Assembly (NCBI GenBank): GCA_947501105.1
Contig: CANMUP010000004.1
Span: 124,001 to 188,000 of the forward strand
Direction of reading: 5' to 3'
Length of the DNA stretch: 64,000 nucleotides
From: an uncultured Flaviramulus sp.
GTDB lineage: Bacteria; Bacteroidota; Bacteroidia; Flavobacteriales; Flavobacteriaceae
Position 1 is the stretch's first letter. Each line of letters begins with the position of its first letter. The position numbers were made by a program, and so were the translations under genes. A model generated the notes under the pieces. It was not told where the DNA came from. It did no database searches and saw only the letters and a list, made by a program, of their open reading frames with translations. Positions 9,432-18,981 of this stretch are shown in pieces.

Positions 9432-12182
9432 TCATCTTTTTAATGAAAAATGCCCCCTAAACTCTTCGCCATTAGGAAGTTTTAAACAATACCAATAATC
9501 ATCATCAATTAAGAGATTCCCATTAAACTCTCCATTCCAACCAATAGATTGGTTTGGGTTAAATGTTTTTAATAGTTTTCCATAACGATTGAAAATCTCT
9601 ACAAATAGTTGGGAGTCAAATAATGAGGGATCTAAACCAGCAACATTCCAAGTATCATTAGAATTATCATTGTTTGGTGTAAAATACTTAGGAAATCCGA
9701 GGATGTAAAAATCTCTTGAAATTCTTTCACAATTTAAAGCATCCATTATATAAAGTGTATGTTTTCCGTGAGGTATATTTAAAAAAGAATTACTGTCTTG
9801 ATATACACCAAACTCATCATCAATAGCATAAACAAAATTATCGCTATTATTATCAAGAACAACTGATAAGTTTCGATCTTTTATAACTAATTCTTGTATA
9901 ATAGGTATTTCGTTTTGATTAACTGTAATGGTTATTGAATCTTCGCAGTTAAGCAAAGGGTCAATAACACTAACCGTATAAACACCTGCTTGAGAAATTA
10001 AAATCTCACTTAAAACCTCACTAGTACTCCAATCATAATTATAATCATTTATCTGACTTGCATTAAGTCCAGTACCTATTGATATTGGAAAATCTGAAAG
10101 ACATACATTTAAAACTTGGTCTTCTAGTTGAGGAAAAGATTTTACCTCCAAATTTAAAACACCAGTACCATAACATGCACTATCACTTTCTGCTCTAATA
10201 TATACTGTGTTATCTGATGATGTATAAATACTTGGAAGAGCACCAATACCAATTGCAGCATCATTTTCATCTTCATGAAATGAAATTATAACATTAGTAG
10301 GTAGGTTTAATGCTGTAGCTATTCTAATTCCTTCAGATTCTAAATCGAAATCGGCTAAATTATCTTCATCTGGATCACAAGCACCTAATTCGTAAGTACT
10401 AATATCTACTCCTCGAGTAGTATTTAATCTTACTGTAGCCATGCTAAAACAATCAGTGTTTGTTTTAAACACTTTAGCATATAATATTTCTCCTTGTGAC
10501 TGATTAGTATATACCTCATCAATGGAGTTAGCGTTATCAGAATCATTGATAGCATCTGCCATTGAATTATAATAATAAACCTGAATAGCTTCTTGTGTAT
10601 ATAAACTTAAAGGCGCATTAGCTAGCTGTAAATTAAAAGGAGCTATTCCATCGTTAGGGTTATTATCGACAGAATCACATTGTATTAAGTCAAAGGTGGT
10701 TTGCAATACATCTGGTGGCTGAGAGATTATTACTTGTTTTAAAAAGGGTCCTTGTTCAACACTATTTAAATACATGGTTAAACTTACAGTATATGCTCCA
10801 GGTTGCGAAAATGTATGTAATGGTTCTTCAAGAGTAGATGTTTGTCCGTCTCCAAAATCCCAAAGTACACTATCGTAAGGTTCTTCCGAAGTGACAAAAA
10901 AATGTGTCTGGTCTCCTAAACAAGTATCTTCATAATCAAAAGTGTACAAAAATATAGATTGTACAAATGGAGGAAGTCCTAAATGAACTCTTTTACCTCC
11001 TAAACTAACAGAATTTTCAGAATAGCTAGCTGCATTACCAATTTCATTTGGTTTGTTTATAACTGAAAGATTTAATCCTACAGAAGAAGATCTAAAACCT
11101 GCTCTATAAATTTTTCCGTTTATTGCCAATTGTAAGGCACCTGCAACATTTTGTGAACTACTTATAGTTTCTCTTGTACCAATAATATTTGAGCTCTCTA
11201 AATTATATTGAAATATATGACTGTGATTAAATTTATTATCATCATCAAATACGTTATTAGTTACATATAATAGCTTAGAATTCGGTGAAAACTCAACACC
11301 ATAAGGGTATGTGTTATCCAAAATCACATTGTCATTCTCTACTACCCCAGTAGTATTATTAAAATCGTATAATAATACCCTACCTGTTTCTCTTCTAGGA
11401 GATCTTGGACCTCCTCCTCCAATATTGGTTGAACTATGGGCAATTGCTATTTTTTCTCCATTAGGTGATGCTTTTAAATAACCAATAGCCGAGATATTAG
11501 CACCTTCTGCATTAAATACAGGGCGTACCATCTGAGATACAGTGGATACAACAGGAGTTTCATTAACACCATTTCCATCAATTAGGAATGAATAAAACTT
11601 ATCCATAAATTGTGTGATAACCCAAACTGAACTTCCATCGCTATGTGAAACAGCAGTAATCTTTTCAGATGACTTATATTCATTCTGAACTGAGTCACTT
11701 GAATCATATGTAACCAAATGCATGTTCTTAACTCCAGTAACAACATCACCAAAACTATTATTTAATGACAAATCTATTTCAGAATAATTTACCCCTTCTA
11801 TAGGTTCACCAACTGTTAAATAATAACTAGGTTTATCTATGGTAAATACATAATATTTAGATGTGCTTCCTGGTTTAGGAACTATTAAGGCTGATTCGGT
11901 ACTAGAACTATGCCCCAAAAGGTTTTGGCCATTTGGCATAATTTCATGGCGCCTATCCCAAATTGTTACACCGTCTGTATAAAATAAAAGATTTCCATTA
12001 GGATCGGATATGGTTGCACATCCCTCAATAGTTGCCAACTTTCCATTTAAAAGAGGTGTTGGATTTGGCGTATTAAAATTAAGCCCAGCAAATTCTCCAA
12101 AATACCAATTAGCAGATTGTTTTTGAGAAAAAACAAAGCATACGTTAAATGCTAATATTATAAATAATAACTTAGTTTTCAA
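9432..12182 (-). CDS. Secreted T9SS cargo: beta-propeller, PKD domain, gliding-type C-terminal domain
   Basis: A signal peptide (to about residue 19, CFVFSQ) leads into an N-terminal repeat region resembling a WD40/NHL-like propeller (NWYFGEFAGLNFNT; GNLLFYTDGVTIWD; YGVEFSPNSKLLYVTNN). A PKD domain lies near residues 420-490 (SVLWDFGDGQTS; FSQPGAYTVSLTM). Further Ig-like segments follow. The last 85 or so residues (FPKYFTPNNDNSNDTWNVAG; IFNRYGKLLKTF; GWNGEFNG) are the type B sorting domain that directs export by the type IX system. It is probably a surface or extracellular protein; no enzymatic domain is seen. It is transcribed alone, divergent from rlmB. Confidence 0.9.
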   Translation of the reverse strand: MKTKLLFIILAFNVCFVFSQKQSANWYFGEFAGLNFNTPNPTPLLNGKLATIEGCATISDPNGNLLFYTDGVTIWDRRHEIMPNGQNLLGHSSSTESALIVPKPGSTSKYYVFTIDKPSYYLTVGEPIEGVNYSEIDLSLNNSFGDVVTGVKNMHLVTYDSSDSVQNEYKSSEKITAVSHSDGSSVWVITQFMDKFYSFLIDGNGVNETPVVSTVSQMVRPVFNAEGANISAIGYLKASPNGEKIAIAHSSTNIGGGGPRSPRRETGRVLLYDFNNTTGVVENDNVILDNTYPYGVEFSPNSKLLYVTNNVFDDDNKFNHSHIFQYNLESSNIIGTRETISSSQNVAGALQLAINGKIYRAGFRSSSVGLNLSVINKPNEIGNAASYSENSVSLGGKRVHLGLPPFVQSIFLYTFDYEDTCLGDQTHFFVTSEEPYDSVLWDFGDGQTSTLEEPLHTFSQPGAYTVSLTMYLNSVEQGPFLKQVIISQPPDVLQTTFDLIQCDSVDNNPNDGIAPFNLQLANAPLSLYTQEAIQVYYYNSMADAINDSDNANSIDEVYTNQSQGEILYAKVFKTNTDCFSMATVRLNTTRGVDISTYELGACDPDEDNLADFDLESEGIRIATALNLPTNVIISFHEDENDAAIGIGALPSIYTSSDNTVYIRAESDSACYGTGVLNLEVKSFPQLEDQVLNVCLSDFPISIGTGLNASQINDYNYDWSTSEVLSEILISQAGVYTVSVIDPLLNCEDSITITVNQNEIPIIQELVIKDRNLSVVLDNNSDNFVYAIDDEFGVYQDSNSFLNIPHGKHTLYIMDALNCERISRDFYILGFPKYFTPNNDNSNDTWNVAGLDPSLFDSQLFVEIFNRYGKLLKTFNPNQSIGWNGEFNGNLLIDDDYWYCLKLPNGEEFRGHFSLKR

Positions 12183-12385
12183 TTTTTTGATTAATTTTGA
12201 TTGACTATTGTAAATATAATCATATTTCCTCTGATTATAAGTGATTTAAAGGTTATTTGCCTCTGAATTTTACTTTTTTTTAGTCAAAATACCGATAAAA
12301 GTTAACACAAAGACACTTTAGCACAAAATAAACTCTTTGTAAGTTAAACTTCTTAGACCAATAACTTTTTTATACATTTACCCCC

Positions 12386-13123
12386 ATGCAAGAACAAACT
12401 CAAATTTTTGGTATAAGAGCGGTCATAGAAGCTATAAATGCTGGTGAAAATATAGATAAAGCTTTTCTTCAAAAGGGTTTAAAAGGTGAATTATTTAGTG
12501 AATTAGAATCCTTACTAAACAGGAAATCTATTAACAAATCTTACGTTCCTATTGAAAAACTTAATCGTTTAACAAAAAAGAACCATCAAGGTGTTGTTGC
12601 ACAAATTTCTCCTATTGAATTTCATGACCTTGAAAGCTTAGTTTTAAGTGTTGTTGAGTCTGGAAAAACACCATTATTCTTACTATTAGACCAATTAAGT
12701 GATGTACGGAATTTTGGAGCAATTATTAGAACTGCAGAATGTACAGGTGTCGATGGTATTATAATACAAAAAAAAGGTGGTGCCCCTGTAAATGGAGATA
12801 CTATTAAAACAAGTGCTGGCGCGGTATTTAAAATACCTATTTGTAAAGTAGACCATATAAAGGATGCTGTGTTTTATATGCAAGCTTCTGGTATAAAAGT
12901 AATTGCTGCTACCGAAAAAACTAATGACACTTTATACGATGTTTCTTTTATAGACCCTTGTGCAATTATTATGGGATCTGAAGGCAGAGGTATTAACCCA
13001 TCGACTTTAAAAGTAGTTGATGCTAAAGCTAAATTACCACTGTTAGGAGATATTGAATCGCTAAATGTTTCTGTGGCTTGTGGTGCGTTTTTGTATGAAG
13101 CAGTTAGGCAACGCTTAAAATAA
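12386..13123 (+). CDS. rlmB: 23S rRNA (guanosine-2251) 2'-O-methyltransferase, TrmH/SpoU family
   Basis: SPOUT methyltransferase of 245 residues. The N-terminal substrate-binding domain (IFGIRAVIEAINAGENIDKAF) is followed by motif 1 LSDVRNFGAIIRTAECTG, motif 2 IIMGSEGRGI and motif 3 LPLLGDIESLNVSVACGAF, which together form the trefoil-knot SAM site. The normal length and conserved Asn, Glu and Ser/Asn residues indicate an active enzyme. RlmB is the best fit; another SpoU-type rRNA or tRNA methylase is possible. Confidence 0.9.
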   Translation: MQEQTQIFGIRAVIEAINAGENIDKAFLQKGLKGELFSELESLLNRKSINKSYVPIEKLNRLTKKNHQGVVAQISPIEFHDLESLVLSVVESGKTPLFLLLDQLSDVRNFGAIIRTAECTGVDGIIIQKKGGAPVNGDTIKTSAGAVFKIPICKVDHIKDAVFYMQASGIKVIAATEKTNDTLYDVSFIDPCAIIMGSEGRGINPSTLKVVDAKAKLPLLGDIESLNVSVACGAFLYEAVRQRLK

Positions 13124-13131
13124 GAGATTAG

Positions 13132-13860
13132 TTATTCTTTTTTGTTTTCTTTGAAAGTATAACTTACGCTTTGTGACTCTTGGTTTTCCTCTGGTTCTAG
13201 TTGTTCTATAAAATTCCCATCATCATCAAAATGTTTCAAAAAAGGATCATTATTTTCATTATAATCCTCATGTTCCCAAGCATACTTTTTAGGCTTTGCT
13301 ATTTCTTTTCTAAAAAATAAAGCAAACAATAAGCCCGTAATTAAACCAGATAAATGCCCTTCCCAAGAAATGCCTTTTTCAATGGGTATAGCATACCAAA
13401 TCATACTTCCATAAAGAAATACCACTAATAAAGATAAAGCAATTAGTCTATAATGTTTTGCAAAAACGCCCTTAAAAAAGGTGAAACTGACTAAAACATA
13501 AATTAATCCGCTAACGCCAATGTGATATGATGGTCTTCCAATACACCATGTAAGAAATCCTGAAAGAAGAATTCCAAAAAATAAGACTTTCCAAGCGATT
13601 GGCCGATAGAAATAAAATAAAGCAGTAGATAAAACAAACAATGGAATGGTATTATGATAAATGTGTTGAATGTCACCATGAATAAACGGACTTAAAACGA
13701 CACCTCTCAACCCTTTTAAACTTTGCGGATACACCCCATACTTACTAAAATTTAGCCCAAAACGTACTTCAGCCCAAAACACTATCCATATTATTAGCAC
13801 AAATAATACGGGGTAAGCCACTACTCCTGTTGAAAATTTAAAATGTTCTTTATTGTTCAT
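13132..13860 (-). CDS. Rhomboid-family intramembrane serine protease
   Basis: 242 residues with about six hydrophobic segments. The catalytic serine is in HIGVSGLIY (Ser117) and the catalytic histidine in GHLSGLITG (His169). The early HIYHN (residues 66-70) supplies the oxyanion-hole His/Asn pattern. The C-terminal 60 residues are an acidic cytoplasmic tail. It converges on rlmB and ends 8 bases from it. The protein substrate cannot be inferred. Confidence 0.92.
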   Translation of the reverse strand: MNNKEHFKFSTGVVAYPVLFVLIIWIVFWAEVRFGLNFSKYGVYPQSLKGLRGVVLSPFIHGDIQHIYHNTIPLFVLSTALFYFYRPIAWKVLFFGILLSGFLTWCIGRPSYHIGVSGLIYVLVSFTFFKGVFAKHYRLIALSLLVVFLYGSMIWYAIPIEKGISWEGHLSGLITGLLFALFFRKEIAKPKKYAWEHEDYNENNDPFLKHFDDDGNFIEQLEPEENQESQSVSYTFKENKKE

Positions 13861-13923
13861 TGAAATAAAGATAGCAAATAGTTAACCATGTTTTAGTTTA
13901 ATGCTAAAATGGCAGGCATGCCC

Positions 13924-14014
13924 GCGTGAGCGATTGCAATGAAAATCCTTTTTTGAGGCACGAAAAAAAGATTGTAATGGAAAGCGCGACCCCGAATTTT
14001 CTTTGGGGGCACGC
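13924..14014 (-). repeat. Dispersed structured intergenic element, copy A
   Basis: Read on the minus strand it shares the blocks GGGTCGCGCTTTCC, TACAATCTTTTT, GTGCCTC, AAAAAGGATTT and TGCAATC with copies at 15330, 32257 and 50979. Its terminal stem is GCGTG (13924-13928) with CACGC (14010-14014). The other copies have different but complementary ends, which indicates selection for pairing. It lies between the divergent rhomboid and rarA genes. Confidence 0.75.
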
Positions 14015-14046
14015 CCAAAACAAAAAAATTACTTTAATTTTACATC

Positions 14047-15324
14047 ATGAGTGAGCCTTTAGCTGAACGTTTAAGACCAAAAACCTTAGAAGATTATGTG
14101 AGCCAAACCCATTTAGTAGGCAAGCATGGTGCTTTAACCCAACATATAAAGCAAGGGTTAATTCCTTCAATGATTTTTTGGGGACCACCAGGTACTGGAA
14201 AAACAACGCTAGCTAACATTATTGCTACTGAATCTGGCAGGCCTTTTTACACGCTTAGTGCTATAAATTCGGGTGTGAAAGATATCCGTGATGTTATTAA
14301 TAAGGCCAAACAAAGTGGCGGTTTGTTTACTACTAAAAACCCAATTTTGTTTATTGACGAAATCCATAGGTTTAGTAAATCGCAGCAAGATTCGTTACTA
14401 CAAGCTGTTGAAAAAGGTTGGATTACATTAATTGGTGCAACCACTGAAAACCCTAGTTTCGAAGTGATTTCAGCACTTCTATCTCGTTGCCAGGTTTATA
14501 TTTTAAATGCTTTTGATAAAAAAGATTTAGAAACACTTTTAAAACGTGCCATTGAAAAAGATGAATTAATTTCTAAAAGAAATATTGACTTAAAAGAAAC
14601 TAATGCGCTCTTAAAATTATCTGGTGGCGATGCTAGAAAATTACTTAATATTTTTGAACTTATTGTTAATTCGTACAACACAGATACTATAGAAATTACT
14701 GATGAAACCGTTTTACAGAAAATCCAAAACAATACGGTTCGTTACGATAAAACAGGTGAACAGCATTACGATATTATTTCGGCATTTATAAAATCCATTC
14801 GCGGTAGCGATCCAAATGCTGCTGTTTATTGGCTAGCTCGCATGGTTGAAGGCGGTGAAGATGTAAAGTTTATTGCGCGCCGTTTGCTTATTCTTGCTAG
14901 CGAAGATATTGGTAATGCAAACCCAACGGCTTTGGTTATTGCTAATAACACATTCCAAGCAGTATCGACAATTGGCTACCCAGAATCTAGAATTATTTTA
15001 AGCCAATGTGCTACATATTTAGCGTGTTCACCAAAAAGTAATGCCGCTTACATGGCAATTGGTAAAGCACAGCAATTGGTTAAAGAAACAGGCGATTTAA
15101 GTGTACCCTTAGAGGTTAGAAATGCACCAACTAAACTCATGAAAGAACTCGGTTATGGAGATAATTACAAGTATGCACATAATTACGACTCGAACTTTGC
15201 TAATCAAGAATTTTTACCAGACGAAATAAAAAACTCTAAGCTTTACGACCCAGGAAATAATGCTAGAGAAAACGCACATCGAGAGTTTTTAAAACAACGC
15301 TGGAAAGATAAATACGGTTATTAA
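14047..15324 (+). CDS. rarA: Replication-associated recombination protein A (AAA+ ATPase)
   Basis: Clamp-loader-like ATPase (RarA/MgsA/WRNIP1) acting at stalled replication forks. Walker A is GPPGTGKT at residues 46-53 and Walker B is LFIDEIH at 101-107. Sensor 1 is IGATTENPSF, sensor 2 lies in GGDARKLLN, and the C-terminal tetramerisation region contains AVYWLARMVEGGEDVKFIAR. The 425-residue length is normal. It is transcribed alone between two copies of a dispersed repeat. Confidence 0.96.
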   Translation: MSEPLAERLRPKTLEDYVSQTHLVGKHGALTQHIKQGLIPSMIFWGPPGTGKTTLANIIATESGRPFYTLSAINSGVKDIRDVINKAKQSGGLFTTKNPILFIDEIHRFSKSQQDSLLQAVEKGWITLIGATTENPSFEVISALLSRCQVYILNAFDKKDLETLLKRAIEKDELISKRNIDLKETNALLKLSGGDARKLLNIFELIVNSYNTDTIEITDETVLQKIQNNTVRYDKTGEQHYDIISAFIKSIRGSDPNAAVYWLARMVEGGEDVKFIARRLLILASEDIGNANPTALVIANNTFQAVSTIGYPESRIILSQCATYLACSPKSNAAYMAIGKAQQLVKETGDLSVPLEVRNAPTKLMKELGYGDNYKYAHNYDSNFANQEFLPDEIKNSKLYDPGNNARENAHREFLKQRWKDKYGY

Positions 15325-15329
15325 TTTTT

Positions 15330-15416
15330 GGGCGTTACCACAAGGGTCGGGCTTTATGTTACAATCTTTTTGCTCGTGCCTCTCAAAAAGGATTTCCACT
15401 GCAATCCCTAACGCGC
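15330..15416 (+). repeat. Dispersed structured intergenic element, copy B
   Basis: Best-preserved copy. Terminal stem GCGTTA (15332-15337) with TAACGC (15409-15414). Internal blocks are AAGGGTCGGGCTTT, TACAATCTTTTT, GTGCCTC and AAAAAGGATTTCCACTGC, with a second stem GGATT/AATCC. It starts six bases after the rarA stop and lies between convergent genes, so it might also act as a bidirectional 3' end. Confidence 0.8.
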
Positions 15417-15436
15417 ATCACGTTTTTAAAAAAGCT

Positions 15437-16291
15437 TTAGAATTTAATATTTAAAGGCTCCTGTTTTAAAGTGTTATTTGAATAAAACTCTAAAACCCAA
15501 TCATCTCCTTTTTTGTAAATAATAGCACTCTTGTTTTCAACTAAAAATACGTTATCTAAATTTGTATTTTTAATTTTGTAAACTACTTTTGGAGAGCTAT
15601 CTACTAACTGAAAACCGCTTGCTATTTCTTGAGCATATAAAACATTGGATGTGCCTTCAATAACCTCTTCCTTTACTGGTTTAGTTTGCTCTACAGGTAC
15701 TTCAACAATTTCTGCAAATTTATTTTCTTTTATTTGAGCAACTTCTTTTTTTTCTTCTTTTAAAGATTTTATTTCTTCTTTTAGCTTCTGAAGTTCTTCA
15801 GAGGTTTGATTTTTGGATTCAACTTTATTTGAAGCAATTATATTATTACTGCCATTAGGCACATATTTATAATCAACTGTTTCGAACGATTTAAAAGCAT
15901 TTCGTAATGCTTCTATAAATGCCTTATCGTATTCCTTTATCCTACTTTCTCCAATTTCAGACGTATAAACTACCGCTCCTTGGCAATTTTTTAAAACTAT
16001 ATTCAATTTTGTTTTAAACATACCTTTTCCTTTCTCCACATCAGAACTTAGCCCCAGACATACATTTCCAGCTAAATCATCTGGGTATAGCTCACCTTCA
16101 ACTACCGTTGTGAATCCATTTTTTTCAAACAAAAATTTAGTTAAAGCATTTAATCGATATTGATTTTCTTGTTTTAAGAAATCGAATTTCTTGGGTACAA
16201 TTACGTATTTATAATCATTTAAATTTGATTGAGAAAACACACTTGTAATAACAAAACAAACAATAAGTATTGTAAATAATTTAGTCTTCAT
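15437..16291 (-). CDS. Secreted protein of unknown function with coiled coil
   Basis: A signal peptide ends near residue 21 (ITSVFSQ). Residues 25-150 form a globular region with DYKYVIVPKKFDFLKQENQY and a single Cys pair. Residues 165-195 are a Lys/Glu-rich coiled coil (EELQKLKEEIKSLKEEKK). A C-terminal domain ends LKQEPLNIKF. I do not recognise the family. It overlaps the upstream DUF5723-like gene by four bases (ATGA), making it the third gene of an envelope operon, probably periplasmic or outer-membrane attached. Confidence 0.7.
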   Translation of the reverse strand: MKTKLFTILIVCFVITSVFSQSNLNDYKYVIVPKKFDFLKQENQYRLNALTKFLFEKNGFTTVVEGELYPDDLAGNVCLGLSSDVEKGKGMFKTKLNIVLKNCQGAVVYTSEIGESRIKEYDKAFIEALRNAFKSFETVDYKYVPNGSNNIIASNKVESKNQTSEELQKLKEEIKSLKEEKKEVAQIKENKFAEIVEVPVEQTKPVKEEVIEGTSNVLYAQEIASGFQLVDSSPKVVYKIKNTNLDNVFLVENKSAIIYKKGDDWVLEFYSNNTLKQEPLNIKF

Positions 16292-17688
16292 TTTTTATTA
16301 AATATATAGTTAAAACCTAATTGTAAAGATACACTTTGTGCGTTATAAATGTTTTTATATTGTAAAAAATTATCTGCCATCACATAAAAATTAAGCCCTC
16401 CTAAATGAGCAGATATACCTAACCCTACATTATTAAATGAATAAGAATCTATAGTATAAGTAGCTTTGGCTCTTAAGCCCTTAAGTAACCTTCTATAATA
16501 ATAAGCAGTTAAAGCTAATTGTGGCTGTTTGGGTCTATTTATTGCATACAACTGCATCCCTACAGCGTTTAAATAACCAACATCTTCTTTTAAACAATTA
16601 CAGTCTTTACTTTGTTTTTTACCAAACGAATAATTTAATGAGGCATTTAATTTTGCAGGTCTCCAGGTGGTGTATTTTGTTGCAGTACTATCAACAGTAA
16701 ATAAATCCTCAAAAGCCTCCCCTACTTCGTTCCAATAATCTTCAGCTGTTTGTCCAGTATCGGTTTCAGGGAAAAGCGGATTTATTCCTTCAAAGTTATA
16801 AATACCGTTTATTTGATAGTTTTTTATGTCTTTACTGTGTCTAATAAAGCCTACATCCAACAAGCTAGCATCTACAGTCCATTGCTTTGTTAATTTATAA
16901 GTAAAACCTATATCAAAACCCAAGCCTAAATTCCCTCCAAGTAATGCTCTTTTAACCAAATCTTTTCCTGAAAAATCTGAATCTTCCTCAGTTATACTAT
17001 TCAATCCAGATGTTCTTAACTCTAAATCTAAATTAAAAATATGATTGTAAAAATTATTTTCTCCAGGAGTAGTAATAAATATTCCTTTGTTCTTTGTTGA
17101 ATTTAAATTAATAATATTGGAGTATATCTTACCTCTTACCCCATAAGTGAAATTTGGATTTACTTTTTTATTGTACCCCACATGAAAGACAGAAACAACT
17201 TCAGCATTAACATTTATGTGATTTAAATTAAATGGTCTATTAATATTATTGGCGTTTCCTTCTAAAGCTAAAACCGCAACATCTTTAGGGAAATAGGCTA
17301 TTAAATCTGTTTCTTGATATAAACCAAAGCTTAAATATTCTTTTTTTTCATAAGTACTTCCGAAAGCAAAACCTCCAGAAAATATTTCAAGTTGCTGGTT
17401 AAGCGTAAAAAAGTCTGTTGGCTTCATTTTATTTACTGCCTTTTGAAGTTTTATATTAAAATCAATACCATCTTTAGCAAAAAGGTCGTAAACAGATATT
17501 CCAGACGAGCCACCATTTACATGAATATGAGATAGTAATGGTATGCCAAAATACCAATCGTTATTTATTTCCCCTCCAGGGTTTTGCAATAGTGCTTGTG
17601 GTATTTCTGAAAACCCATAGAGTATTTGCTTATTCTGCGAAAAAGACAAACAGGTTATTAAACCAAATAACAAACTTGTTTTTCTCAT
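16288..17688 (-). CDS. Outer-membrane beta-barrel protein, DUF5723-like
   Basis: Signal peptide to about residue 17 (CLSFSQ), then ILYGFSEIPQALLQNPGGEI, the start typical of the DUF5723 group, which resembles PorP/SprF barrels. The rest alternates aromatic-ended strands (YGVRGKIYSNIINLNSTK; LNASLNYSFGKK; YYYRRLLKGLRAKATYTIDS) and ends VSLQLGFNYIFNKK. Four-base overlaps with both neighbours show translational coupling. The DUF5723 label rests on memory of the family; the barrel nature is visible. Confidence 0.75.
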   Translation of the reverse strand: MRKTSLLFGLITCLSFSQNKQILYGFSEIPQALLQNPGGEINNDWYFGIPLLSHIHVNGGSSGISVYDLFAKDGIDFNIKLQKAVNKMKPTDFFTLNQQLEIFSGGFAFGSTYEKKEYLSFGLYQETDLIAYFPKDVAVLALEGNANNINRPFNLNHINVNAEVVSVFHVGYNKKVNPNFTYGVRGKIYSNIINLNSTKNKGIFITTPGENNFYNHIFNLDLELRTSGLNSITEEDSDFSGKDLVKRALLGGNLGLGFDIGFTYKLTKQWTVDASLLDVGFIRHSKDIKNYQINGIYNFEGINPLFPETDTGQTAEDYWNEVGEAFEDLFTVDSTATKYTTWRPAKLNASLNYSFGKKQSKDCNCLKEDVGYLNAVGMQLYAINRPKQPQLALTAYYYRRLLKGLRAKATYTIDSYSFNNVGLGISAHLGGLNFYVMADNFLQYKNIYNAQSVSLQLGFNYIFNKK

Positions 17689-18251
17689 TCAGATTCTTCA
17701 ATTTTTAAATAGAATATGCCTTTTGATTTTAGTTGGATTCTTCCAGGAGTATTATCATTAAGGGCTGAACCGCCAGATAAAGCCTGTATGGTCAATATTA
17801 TTTTATTTGAGACTTTTAAAGCATCAAGTAAGCTGTTTTCAAATACTTCGGTATGTGTGGTTACAACATCTGTATTTGTTGGAGAAGCTAGAGTAGAAAC
17901 TGTAAAAGAGTGCTTAAGTAAATCTGTGTCATCTAAAAAATCAACTTGAACACTAAATGCTCTATTAATTGAATTTGTGGTTTCAAAAACAAATTCTGCC
18001 TTAACTACATTATCTACAACAAAATCGCGATTAAATAAATCAATAATAACAGAATCTCTAATCGTACTTAATTCACTACCATCAACAAAAAAATTGGCAG
18101 CTGGCGCATTAAAAAAAATTAAATCTGAAGCTAAAACAGGTTCTAGTGTTAAATCTTTTGCTTGGTTAAAATCTACCTCTTTTGTGCACGAAGTTATAAA
18201 AAAGCAAAAAAGGATAGCAACAGCTAAGTGTTTAAAAAATTTCTTTATCAT
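17685..18251 (-). CDS. Putative lipoprotein of unknown function
   Basis: Lipoprotein signal with ITSC at about residues 19-22 (FCFFITSCTKEVDF). The 188-residue body is rich in beta-strand pattern (VVKAEFVFETTNSINRAF; VQVDFLDDTDLLKHSFTVS), suggesting an Ig-like or jelly-roll fold. First gene of the three-gene operon running down to 15437 and overlapping the barrel gene by four bases. Probably an accessory lipoprotein of that barrel. Confidence 0.75.
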   Translation of the reverse strand: MIKKFFKHLAVAILFCFFITSCTKEVDFNQAKDLTLEPVLASDLIFFNAPAANFFVDGSELSTIRDSVIIDLFNRDFVVDNVVKAEFVFETTNSINRAFSVQVDFLDDTDLLKHSFTVSTLASPTNTDVVTTHTEVFENSLLDALKVSNKIILTIQALSGGSALNDNTPGRIQLKSKGIFYLKIEESE

Positions 18252-18291
18252 AGGCTAGTAAAACGGATAAAACCCTAAAGATATTATGAAA

Positions 18292-18981
18292 CTACAAATA
18301 TTTTTTGAGGTGAATTAGATTATCAACTTGCTTAACTGTACTATCTAATTTATCATTATAGTTGCCAAAAAAAATAGCATCCATACCAATATTTAGCGCT
18401 CCTAATATGTCTGCTTCGTAGTTGTCTCCAATCATTATTGATTGGTCTACATTTACATTAGCAACTTTCAAAGCGTGATTAAAAATTTTGGGATTTGGTT
18501 TTTTAACACCTACCATTTCTGAGTTTGTTACCGTTTCAAAGTAATGATTGATGTTTGATTTTGTTAGCTTACCGTGTTGAACTTCACTAAATCCGTTTGT
18601 TATAATATGTAAGTTATAAGAGGCTTTTAAATAATCAAGAATTTCAAAAGTGTTATCAAATAAATGATTAAAAGTACTTAAATGTGTTATATAATCTTCT
18701 GAAAGTTGGTCGATTAAATGCTTTTCAACTGTAAAATTTATTGCAGCAAAAGCATCATTTAGTCGTCCAAACCGCAATGACTCTTTATCTATTCTTTCTT
18801 CTCTGTAAAGTTTCCAATAGTCCAAATTTATAGGTTCATAAAACGATAAAAAATTATTCAAATTAATATCAATATTATTCAGTTTAAAAATTTTATTGAA
18901 TGTAAGAGCAGAGTTTTTATCAAAATCCCAAAGTGTGTGATCTAAATCAAAAAAAATATCTGTGATGTCTTTAATCTTCAT
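18292..18981 (-). CDS. HAD-family pyrimidine nucleotidase, YjjG type
   Basis: Haloacid dehalogenase-fold phosphatase of 229 residues. Motif I is FFDLDHTLWDF (DxDxT) near residues 10-20, motif II lies in HIITNGFSEVQHGKL, motif III is KKPNPKIFNHAL and motif IV is MIGDNYEADILGA. LWDF after motif I and the alpha-helical cap are typical of YjjG, a nucleotidase that removes non-canonical pyrimidine nucleotides. It overlaps the end of the upstream deacetylase gene by 11 bases. Confidence 0.88.
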   Translation of the reverse strand: MKIKDITDIFFDLDHTLWDFDKNSALTFNKIFKLNNIDINLNNFLSFYEPINLDYWKLYREERIDKESLRFGRLNDAFAAINFTVEKHLIDQLSEDYITHLSTFNHLFDNTFEILDYLKASYNLHIITNGFSEVQHGKLTKSNINHYFETVTNSEMVGVKKPNPKIFNHALKVANVNVDQSIMIGDNYEADILGALNIGMDAIFFGNYNDKLDSTVKQVDNLIHLKKYL

